A stretch of 64,000 nucleotides of DNA from Ypsolopha sequella (taxonomy: Eukaryota; Arthropoda; Insecta; Lepidoptera; Ypsolophidae): contig OW203984.1 of NCBI GenBank assembly GCA_934047225.1, forward strand, positions 5,775,201 to 5,839,200, written 5' to 3'. The notes under the pieces were generated by a model that was given only the letters and a program-made list of their open reading frames with translations, searched no databases and was not told the DNA's origin. Below are positions 12,588 through 22,800 of this stretch, one piece after another (position 1 is the stretch's first letter; each line of letters begins with the position of its first letter). A program made the position numbers and the translations under genes.

Positions 12588-14158
12588 TGCGTCTCAAGAT
12601 TTAGGCAAGGGCACAATTCTTGCTCTACTTGATTTTACTCGAGATTCAATTTATTCCTCTCTTTTGCAGTCTAAGCTGTCCTTTTACGGTTTTGACCTAG
12701 GTTCTGTAAGATGGATTGACAGTTATCTGACTGGGCGTACCCAACGAGTAGTTTTATCCTTATCAAATGGTATCAGCATTGAGTCGATGCTTAGTCCTGT
12801 AAGCAGAGGAGTCCTATTTTAGGGCCTCTTTTATTTATAATTTATACTGCAGATATTGTTAAATCTATTAGCAATTGTCATTTCCACCTATACGCAGATG
12901 ACTTGCAAATCTATGTATCGACCACTCCTCGTAATGTACTTAATGCCATTCGTAGTATCAATCATAATCTTGATTGTATTGCTTCATGGGCAGATCGTAA
13001 CAGTTTAGTTTTAAATCCAGCCAAATCGAAATACATGATTCTAGGTTCAAAACATCAAATCCATAATATATTGGAGGTAAATCCTCAGATTTCTATTCAG
13101 AATAGACCTATTGAAAGGGTGACTGAGGCACGCAATCTTGGGTTGTTCATGGACGTTCAGCTCCGTTTTGAAAAACACGTTTCAGAACTCGCTCGCAACT
13201 GCTTTTATAGACTCAGAACCATCTATACGATCCGTGATTTTCTAAGTGTCGACCTGCGGATACTTTTATGCAAAAGCTTAATCTTATCTTATGTTAATCA
13301 CTGTCTAACTGTTTATGGCGCATGCTTGTTACAAACAAAGATCACAAAAACTTATTCAAAGAATACAGAATTCCTGTGCCCGCTTTTGTTTCAAGATCCC
13401 TCCACGGACTCATGTAACACCTTTTCTTAATAATGCAGGTACTTTGAAAATGAAGCAAAGACAGGACCTTCACTTTGCAACCATGTAATTTGGTATAATA
13501 AAAACGAAAATACCCGAGTATCTGCATGAAAAGCTTTCCTGGCGTGGTTCTGTTCACTCATATAATACACGAACCGGGTATCTACTGCTCACTCCTTCTC
13601 ACAAAACTACGGCTTTTAGGGGTAGCTTTCCGTATCTCTCAACCAAGTGCTGGAACAATATCCCACCCCCACTTAGATTACTCACGTCAAAATCAACTTT
13701 TAAATTGAAATATCGTTCCCATTTACTGTCCCTTCAAAAGAATCAGCACTAATTTATTTAAATTCTATTACTACCTATTATTGCAATACCCATAATACAT
13801 GGTAATTAGACACCTTGAAATAACTTTCATCGTATTTTTGTAATTAAACTTAATATATATTTAGTTTTTAAATGAGCAAATCAACATTCGACAAATTCAT
13901 TAATAGGTCGGTACGAGTACTATTAGGAGTACTATGGTACTGGCTGAAAACCAGCGTTGGAAATTAATCTCCAATACTTGCTGAGCCAGGGCCAGTTTAG
14001 TATTTTACAGTACATGCAACAACTTTAGAATTATTATTTTAGAATTATATTAGAATTATGTTTAACCATTTTTGTGCTTTTAATTTCTTTGTGTATTTTT
14101 GTATTGTGTCGTTTCATGTACTGTATGTATTAATAAACATTTTTCTATTCTATTCTAT
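12588..14158 (+). mobile_element. CR1/jockey-like LINE inserted in the Helitron; degenerate
   Basis: The plus strand carries a 5'-truncated reverse transcriptase. Visible motifs are LALLDFTRDSIY, a damaged GVPQGS box near 12803, [13 protein letters not shown] in another frame, YADDLQIY (the catalytic YADD, about 12890-12915), and [16 protein letters not shown] downstream tail contains YLHEKLSWRGSVHSYNTR. At least two frameshifts break it. It ends in a TTCTA-repeat tail. Short TCTCAT-type sequences flank both ends (12577-12587 and 14159-14167) and may be an imperfect target duplication. Confidence 0.75.
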
Positions 14159-14430
14159 TCTCATTCTAATTGTGACCGTACGTCCTCCATCCTCGGTTGC
14201 CCTGCGCCTGTACAACGGATAACCATTCTCGTTGGTTTGCGTCTCTTTTAACAGCGCCTGAGGATACGTTTTGGTGCATGCCCTGTCCCACATGTACAGG
14301 GCTCAGTACTCCACAAGAACTCATGCTCTTCGTGATCGTGTCATATAGCTGTTTGTCCAAGTTGGGGTCGGACAGCTCTGCTGATACCACTTCATCGATT
14401 TGGTTCGGACGCAATTTTTTTTTAACCACA
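14159..14430 (-). pseudogene. Helitron Rep fragment, upstream part
   Basis: The minus strand encodes LRPNQIDEVVSAELSDPNLD followed by a QLYDTITKSM block, and, in a second frame, TQTNENGYPLYRRR and GGRTVTI. These are the blocks that precede DNSWVVPYSPLL in Helitron Rep-helicase proteins, so this is the 5' continuation of 11985-12587. Confidence 0.8.
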
Positions 14431-15419
14431 GCAGCTCCAATTAATAATGTAATTTCAAGTTTCCCTGACCGAAAACTTGACCAACTTAGTATTGCAGCTT
14501 TGTTTTATAAAGTTAAAATATTTTTGCGAAATTCTAATAAAAAATTATTAATTACTTAATCTCAAATATAATCTGCCTACTAAAATTAAATAAACACACA
14601 AAAAAATCTTAATTGCATCCATCAAGATAACCTTTACTTGTATGCGCTAATAAAAGTTTCACCTGGCTGCGTTCCGTTTATCGTCGTCGGAAGACATCTG
14701 TCTAATATGCCATCTCTTTTGAATGCTTTTATTTTATACTGCTGTCTGCGTTCAGCTATGGCAGTCAGTGTTAGGTGGGCGACGGTATGTGATCAAACTA
14801 AACACATCCTAGGATTTCGTTCATAAATTAGAGATCACGACACAGATTCTAAGACCATTTCTGTCACACGCGTTGAAAATAAATTTGTTTATGCTATCCT
14901 ACTGTCAGTGTTGGAACCTGAGGAAATTATTAATTTATGATATTAAAATATTAATTTATCAGGGTATTGACCTGTTTAGTCGAGCATTACAGATTGTTAT
15001 GTTTGATTGTTCAGTTTAATCCACATGACTGCGTGAACTGTTTTAAGTTGTTACCTTGACGGTTTTTTGATGGTTGCACTCATAGACGATTTAACACGGG
15101 ACGTGGCAAAGCGCGACTCTTAGTACCTACGTATTTAAATTCATTCTGCTGCCGCTTTCCACGGGAGGGGAGTTAAAAATGTATATGTCACATATGTGTA
15201 TGTATATGTCACATATTTGGACACAAAACTGTCAAAACTTTGATTTGACAGTTTGCTATCCAACACAGCCACCAGCTATTCTATAAACGATGAGTTGCAA
15301 ATAGTTCATGATCGTTCGATTGGAAAACTGATTGAAAACTGATTGCTGATTGAAAAACCGTTAAGTACGAGACAAAATAAAATTACCTTATTTCATTGTT
15401 TCTGCAGCAAAATAACTTA
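14431..15419. repeat. Intergenic; repeat family R4 (minus copy, 14815-14960)
   Basis: Positions 14815-14960 match, in inverse orientation, 38775-38940 and 41010-41150. Shared features are an ACGCGTTGAAAAT-type block, a TATGCTATCCT block and AGTGTTGGAACCTGA. The rest of the stretch is AT-rich and unclassified. A near-duplicated GTATATGTCACATAT motif lies at 15180-15220. Confidence 0.5.
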
Positions 15420-15905
15420 AAATGATATATCCAAATTCCCATAGCTTAATTTTTAAAAGATTTTTTTTAAAATTTTTTTTCAGAGCATATACACCATTTT
15501 AGGACATTGTTTTCATTATCTTGGTATATAAATTAAACATTATTTTTTTATGATTTTTTAAAGAATTCACCGATGACCTTGTCACTTGAGAATTTTAGAC
15601 ATTGTACTGATTGTGATGTGTGTGATTGCTTATAAAAAAGTGGTCTGTCTCTGTCTGTCTAATCATCTGTCATTTAGCTGTCAAATTAGTCTGAAGCTAA
15701 TTATTACAAAATTCATCTTGATAGCAAAGGACACATTTCTAAACAGCCATTACTCAAGTGACGTCACACGAGGGCAAATTGAAGTTGCAGCCTTTTTGTA
15801 AAAATATTCATCATCATGAGGCTTTTTAGACCAAAACTTCGAAAATACGGTTTATTAAACCTAAATCTCGAAATGGTTTTCGAATTAACACTCCTTAAAA
15901 TAATT
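15420..15905 (+). repeat. Repeat family R2, long copy
   Basis: This is the most complete copy together with 39515-39995. Ordered landmarks are TCCAAATTCCCATAGCTTAA, TTAGGACATTGTTTTCATTA, a GTCTGTCTCTGTCTGTCT run, CAAGTGACGTCACACGAGGG, AAAATATTCATCATCATGAG and TGGTTTTCGAATTAACA. It is non-coding. The conserved TGACGTCA is a perfect CRE/ATF half-site pair. Confidence 0.75.
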
Positions 15906-16296
15906 TAATCTATGCTAATTATGTAATAAATTAAACTTAAATAACATTAAAAATTAAAATCTAAACTAAATAATAAATAATCATAATCCTTGGTACATCC
16001 TTTGTACGAGTGGCCAGCAGACGTTTCTTTTTTTTATTTTTTTTTTTATAATATTTTAACAGCTCTGGAGACGTTTCATTCTAGAGTTATGTGTTGCCAT
16101 GTGTTGCGATCGATGACAGAACGTTAGTGACGTTACGTTCTACGCTCTCAAATAAACCTACCAATTCAAATAGAAACTAGAGATGTATACTTTATGGCGC
16201 TAGTGTTTCGCCACCTCTATGCTTTGTGTGAAGTTGACACATAATAGAAGGCCCACTCCTTATTTTAATCGCATTGGCAATTTTAGGAGGGGATAG

Positions 16297-16311
16297 GGAA
16301 TTTTCTCGAAA
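16297..16311 (+). promoter_or_regulatory. Heat-shock element of the Hsp40 gene
   Basis: GGAATTTTCTCGAAA is a perfect run of three alternating nGAAn units (gGAAt tTTCt cGAAa), the binding unit of trimeric HSF. It sits about 65-80 bases upstream of the predicted start site, a normal position for an inducible chaperone promoter. Confidence 0.75.
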
Positions 16312-16341
16312 ATGCACGTTCGATGATCGACCACCACGAGG

Positions 16342-16380
16342 TTATATAGGTTTTATTCACGTCATTATTTGAGCTCAGTT
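16342..16380 (+). promoter_or_regulatory. TATA box and initiator of the Hsp40 gene
   Basis: A TATATAGG box (16343-16349) is followed, with the A about 33 bases downstream, by an arthropod initiator TCAGTT (16375-16380). A second TCAGTT follows at once. Spacing between TATA and initiator is canonical. Confidence 0.6.
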
Positions 16381-16495
16381 CAGTCAGTTTTGCTAGATGC
16401 AATAATAGAAAAAGTGACCATTCGTGAAATCTCTGTTTCTGAAAGCTCCTGTGATATTTTTGGAGAAGCATCCGTGATTACCGTTATTAGACAAG
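16377..16495 (+). other. Predicted non-coding first exon of the Hsp40 gene
   Basis: Predicted from the initiator at 16377 to a consensus donor (ACAAG|GTAAGG) at 16495/16496. It would splice to the acceptor at 16880-16881, nine bases before the start codon. Transcript evidence is needed for certainty; the fit of promoter, donor and acceptor is good. Confidence 0.5.
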
Positions 16496-16890
16496 GTAAG
16501 GAGACAAAATGGTAAAATAATCCATGTAAATTTACTACGACAATGAATAAAATGATAATTACATGGTCTGTTCCTCGTGCCTCGTTCCATGATGACTTGG
16601 AATACCTATCACAAAAACTTCGACAACACTTGTTTAACCTTTATCTGATTAGTTTGGCTTTTAATCTTTACTTCCTGGTTTGGTTAGTTACACCATCATG
16701 AAATAACTTCACTATAGGTATTCCCTTGGCGTATTGATTTTACAAGAAATCAAATCTGCTACACAATGCAGTGATGTGTGGTTAAAATCATCTGATTGAG
16801 TACATACAGCCCATCTCATTGTTGAAAAAGGGGACAAGTCTGAATCTACTATTTCCAAACTTTTTTGTATTTATCTTTCAGGTTAAAATC

Positions 16891-19800
16891 ATGGTGAAGG
16901 AGACCACATACTATGACATCCTTGGCGTAAAGCCCAACTGCACTGCAGATGAACTGAAGAAAGCTTACAGAAAGTTGGCTCTGAAATATCACCCTGACAA
17001 AAACCCAAATGAAGGGGAGAGGTTTAAGCAGATATCACAAGCCTATGAAGTCTTGTCCACTCCTGACAAAAGACGGATCTATGATCAGGGTAAATTACTT
17101 TATATCTATCTTCCAACAATTTACAGAAATGAAAAAAATATTAGTTTTCTTATAGTTATGGTCAGAATGTCAATAAAAGAACATAACACAGAAAGCATAG
17201 CAATCAACCATCTCTGCTTATCACCTAAAATCTACGTGTACCCGTTAGGATGAAGATTAAGCTATTAGCTTGTTATGTATACATTTTTTGAGTCTCAGTT
17301 TTGACTCTTGTCTGGAATTTAGTAAAATTGTTACTTTGTCTATCAGTCTAGAGCAGTTTTTTTCAGACTGTGGGTCAGTAAGCCTTACTCGGAGGGTTGC
17401 GGGCAATAGAGAGAAGGCAAGTGTTTCTATGTTTCCGCCTATACCTACTTTCATAGCTCTCATGGCTTCTTTCAAAGTATTTCCTGAATAATAATAAAAT
17501 AAACAAAAAAAAATTCAAATCACTAACATTTTCTTTCTTTGTTCATGACCCTAGGGGGTCGCTAGAATTTGTTGGTCTTGTAAAGGGGTCACATGTTCAA
17601 ATATACTTAAAAACACTGGTCTAGGGCGTAACTCTTTACTCGTAGGTGTTTAGTTATAGCATGCTTAGCAATGCCTAAACCCGGGGTGTTAAAAAATGGT
17701 TGCTATAAAAAGATTGAATTGAATAGGTTGAAACTTTAGATATCCATATATTTTTTAATTTTTTGCTTATACTGATTCAAGTGATTACTTATCATTCAGA
17801 TAACATACTAATGTGTCATTGTTCTGTGTTCTCAGAATAAGAGAATGAGATGTGAGAACAAATGGCTATCTGAAGATCTTATTCAACTTTTCAGACTTGT
17901 TTGAATAATTTTAGAAGTGCAAGATAATATTTTAAAGCAATTTTTCTGATAACTACTTATGGTTTCTTTATCATGCCATATTAGGAGTTCATTTCATTTA
18001 TTTAATTAATTGAACAAAATTCATTGCATTTGAATATTATGTATACTTATAAACTAAATTAATTTGTACATTTATGAAATAATGATAATGAATATATAAA
18101 AGAAAAAAATACATTCATGTCATTCAATAAAAAAGAAAGATCTAGTCATTAATTAACAGAAAATAACATGAAGAGAGAAATGGAAAACATTATATTTCTC
18201 ATAAGCACCTCTTTAATAGGAACTCTCGTAGCTTCTTTTTAAACAAAGTATAGCTTGTGATTACCTTAAAGTCAGATGGCAACTTGTTGAATAGAGCAAT
18301 CTATTGATACCTTGTTGAATGCTTTAGTAGACAAAATTACTTGCCATGTCCTTACGCACGCTTTTAGGACATATTTATAAATTTTCGGTAACATTTGATT
18401 TACAATTGATTTCCGGCAAGATCGAAACTAAAAAAATCTACAAATTAATCAGCAACCCAACACAGCCAATAGCAGAACTTCCTTTACAATCTTAGGTGGC
18501 GAGCAAGCACTCAAGGAAGGTGGTGGAGGCGGAGGTAGCTTCTCATCCCCTATGGACCTGTTTGACATGTTCTTCGGCGGTGGCTTCAGCGGTGGCCGGC
18601 GTCGCGGCCGGGAGCGTAAAGGCAAAGATGTCATCCACCAACTGTCAGTTACGCTTGAGGAGTTATACAGGGGAGCAGTCAGGAAACTGGCGTTGCAGAA
18701 GAATGTTATCTGTGACAAGTGCGAAGGACGGGGAGGGAAGAAGGTTTGTTGAAATAATATTTTGTTTGCATTCTTGATTGTCTTGCAAAAAGCATGTTTT
18801 ACTTGATTGGGGTTGAGTCATTTTCAATTGAAGATCAGACTAAGAATCGGTTCTCAGTGCTTATATAATACACTGTCTGTCTGACTGCTGTTTCCTCAAT
18901 AATTGAGAAGGGATTTTATACTATACTAGCCTTTCGCCCGCGGCTCCGCCTGGCTTGAGCGTTATTTTATCAACACCCCTATAGCCTACGTGTTGACCAG
19001 GGTCACTATGATGATAATAAAGAAAACCGCATCCAAATTCATTGAGTGGTTCTCGAGTTAAAACGAAACATACCATACAGACTGACAGACACAAAAATTC
19101 TAAAAATGAATATAAAAATTCGAAAAAATATTTAAATGCAGACACGACTCTTTTACTACATTATTATTAATATTAGGTAGATCTTAAAGCCGATTCTGAG
19201 GGCTTTAGTTTTAGTTTTAGTGCTGTCAAAACTATTTTTTGTTCATTGCAACATAGTTCATAAGCGTTGAGAACAGAAGCTAAATTACTTTGGAAAAATT
19301 TAAGTTTTGACAGCATTAAAACTAAAATTAAAGCCTTCAGAATCTGCTTTATTACAGTATTCTAGAGGTGGTAGCTCACTCATTAATAGCTAGTTTATTA
19401 ATCTTAGCATAATTTTAGTGAAACAAGTCTTAGAATTAAATTATGTTTGTTTTCCGAGTGTGTCATTGTCATTTAATAGTAAAATCTTTCATTCAGGGCG
19501 CAGTACAACCGTGTGGCACTTGCCGAGGCACTGGCATGCAAGTGCAGATCCAGCAACTAGCGCCCGGCATGATCCAGCAGATACAAACCGTGTGCAGCGC
19601 GTGTCGCGGGCAACGCGAGGTCATCGACCCGAAGGACCGCTGTAAAGTGTGCCAGGTACGTGTCTAGCACTATAACGTGACATTAAAGCACTCGCCGAGT
19701 TACTGGCATGCGAGTGCAGTTACAGCAATTAAAACTATGTCAATACAATATAACTTTATTTGCACACCACAGAAAAGGAATTAAAAATCATAAAATAACA

Positions 19801-22800
19801 ATAGGCCGGTACAATCAGGCGGCCTTGTCGCTTATAGCAATCTCTTCCAGGCAGCCTTTGGGTGGAAGAAGCTGGTTTAAAAATAGATCAATTAAGAGGC
19901 GGTGCACTAATTTTAAATAATGGTATAATAGTTAATATGTACATCAAATATACGTATATATTAAAGCCGATTCTGAAGATTTTTTAAGTTTTAGTGCTGT
20001 CAAAATTAAATTTTATTTATTGAAAAATAGTTCTTGAATGCTAGGTACAGAAGCCAAATTACTTTGGAATAATTTTAGTTTTGACAGCACTGAAACTAAA
20101 ATTAAAGCCTTCAGAATCAGCTACATTATAACATGAATGGTATATATATAAAAAAAAAGAAATAAAATAAATATCAACGTTTTTTACTTGTCGTGTGCTC
20201 TGCTGTCTAGGGGATGCGCCTATACACATTGTTACATAGAACGCAAGGACAAGAAACGCTGCGCTGCGCTGCGCTAGTGGCGAAAACAGGCCGATCTCTT
20301 CCAGAAACTTCTACAGCTTACTCAACGGACTTGCAAGAATATTCCACAGTATTCTTAAAGGATAGTGTCGTTTTGGAATATTCCAGGTCATTTCCGACCA
20401 TGCTAGAATGTTGTCGATTCGCATCGAAGTTTCTGGAATTCTTGGCTCGGCGTATAAAAACAGGGTCGCGTGCACTATGGATCATTTGTGTTCGGATTGC
20501 GATACCGCGAAAATCAGTTCATTATGCGGTACTAGTATAGCGAAGTACAGTTTAGTTAAGAACGTTCAAAAGTGAAGCGATTACTGTTATTTGTGATTAT
20601 CTGTGACTGTCTAAATAAAGTGCCAGTGTTTTGGTGTAAATTGGTTTAAATATATTTATCCCGAACCCCAGCTCATAACAATATGTATACAAGGTGAAAA
20701 AGCAAAAGCAAGAATCCTTCTAGGGTATGTTAGTATGAATCATAGTGTTTAAAAAAAATAGCGGCAATTTTTTTTTATGTAGCAGTACCACATAATAACA
20801 CGATTTGTCAAACTTGAAATACTCTAATCCGGTGGACACTCTCGCTGGTCGTTGACCTCTGATAGCGTCAGTAGCACAGAACATAATTACTCAATGTGAT
20901 TGGTCGTTACCGCACTACGGGGGGAATGAACTGCATTGATAAGAGTGCGTAGCTAGATCTTAGGAAAACAATATAATTTTGCGTCAAAATTTAAGTTATA
21001 CTTTTTTTTTATCGTAATCGTATCAGTATCGTGTATACTTTCATACCGTAAAGGGATTCTTGGTTTTGCATTTACACCCTGTATATATAGACTCTGTCAA
21101 GCGAGTTATGGCAACGCACTTTTGGTGGGGAAAAATGAAATCGACAGTATTGCACCACTGAAGTATACTCTGTTACCCCAAAATTAACAATCTTGATATT
21201 TATGTAAGTTGACTTTACCGATACCCAAATTTATACTGGTGGCTTTGTAGAATGTCGGTATAAAGCGAAGAAATCGACTCAATTACCCTTTGTATGAAAA
21301 ACAAAGTATAAAAGTCTAAAGTTAATTTTATTTTTTTAAACAATAAACAAGTTTCTTTAAGGTTGATGCGACGGATCACGGTGCCAAACGTTTTTCGTTT
21401 TTCTAAAAAAAAAATTACCTTCTAGAAAATAATAACCAAATATATATAGATAATAAAGTATCAAACTTGGTCAAACCTAACTTACCAACTATCACTGACA
21501 TCTTTTCCAAAGCTTGCATTTTTTCAATTTCATAACGCTGGAACCTTGATTTCTCTTGATCGTACGCACTCAACATCTTAAACAACATGCACCTCACATC
21601 GCTGTGCACAGTTTTAGGCATGATGGTCAACAAATTCAGTTTATTTCATTAATTTTAATTCGTAAATGAAATCAACAAGAGAGCCAAAGACAAGTTTAAT
21701 GACAGGTGACATTATTTATTTTTTGTTGCTATATGAATATTTTACCACTAAGTTCTTGACAAGATCGGCTTGACAGACTCTATGACCGGATGTGCACTAT
21801 CTGTCTTAGTATAGAAAGCTTACGGAAATAAGAACTTTGCCTAAGAGTGGCAAAGTTCCTACGTGCATTATTTATATAGTACTACTGTGTATACCTTGCA
21901 TTTCACAGTCCATACTCATTCATGTCTCGACGGTAAATATTTGTAACCTTTCAATGTTTCAGGGCCGCAAGACGGTCCGAGACCGCAAGATCCTGGAAGT
22001 GCACGTGGACAAGGGCATGACGGACGGACAGAAGATCGTGTTCAGCGGCGAGGGCGACCAGGAACCGGAGCTGGAGCCCGGCGACCTGGTCATTGTGCTC
22101 GATGAGAAGGAGCATGAGGTGAGTTGATGTCTGCCTATCGAATTGTGATACTATTTTTTATTGAGGCCTAGTATCAAGCTAAACTTCCGTCCTGCACCAA
22201 CGCTTTTATTTTTGAATTGCCCTGCTCTAATCAACAGCCGATAACGCAAAACTAAAAAGTAAAAGTAAAAATTTCTTTATTATATAAAGCGTATAACAGA
22301 TTATCCTTAAATAGACTAAAACAACATAAATACGAGAGGTAAGTCTCCAGTTATTTTGAATTTGCAGTTACATTAGGACTTGTAATTAAAAAACGTTTCA
22401 ATTTCTAGCTTTAAAAATACATGACATTAACGTCATTTTAAGATTTTTATAGAGCTGACTTTGCAATTTTTTTCTATCGAGCAAAGTTAACGAAATCACG
22501 TTTTCAGATCTACAATTGTCTTAAATATTTCCTCGTTTATAACATATATTTTTTTGTATTTTAAATATGATAATAAATTGCCAATAGTATACCAATAAAA
22601 TGTGCATTTAGCTTGGTATGGTACGGAGCCCGAAGGAGCGGCAGAAATTAGAGCTAAATTGATAAATTACGAACTAAAAGGTTAAACGTCATTCGCTTAG
22701 CACAAAGTGCAAAACTTAACTTTGTTTTTCTTGTTTAGAAGTTAAAAATTGAAAAAGCTTTTGGTATGTGGCAATTGACGCCAATAGTTCAATATTAGTG

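Larger units (their letters stand above)
20230..20680 (+). mobile_element. Solo LTR carrying a heat-shock promoter
   Basis: The 451-bp unit begins TGTTACATAG and ends GCTCATAACA (TG...CA, with TGTTA/TAACA terminal inverted repeats). Flanking four bases are ACAT and ATAT, a possible decayed target duplication. Inside, in LTR order, are an HSE array (20298-20439), TATAAAAA (20453-20460), initiator TCATTT (20482-20487) and AATAAA (20614-20619), giving U3, R and U5 of plausible size. No primer-binding site or coding DNA follows, so it is a solo LTR. The TGTTA...TAACA ends suggest Ty3/gypsy. An alternative is a captured hsp70-type promoter. Confidence 0.65.
19656..21962 (+). other. Hsp40 intron 3, a stack of four insertions
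   Basis: GT-AG intron of 2.3 kb. It contains, in order, MITE M1 (19963-20122), a solo LTR with heat-shock elements (20230-20680), an inverted-repeat element (20686-21085) and a short-TIR element with an antisense exon-like frame (21087-21785). Confidence 0.8.

Noticed and set aside
16819..16890. Upstream in-frame ATG and 24 extra codons for the Hsp40 protein
   Set aside because: They lie before a good splice acceptor (TTATCTTTCAG at 16871-16881) and read through its pyrimidine tract. The family start is MVKETTYYD at 16891.
18496..18777. Alternative-frame ORFs over Hsp40 exon 2 (both strands)
   Set aside because: They are shadows of the Gly-rich G/F region in other frames.
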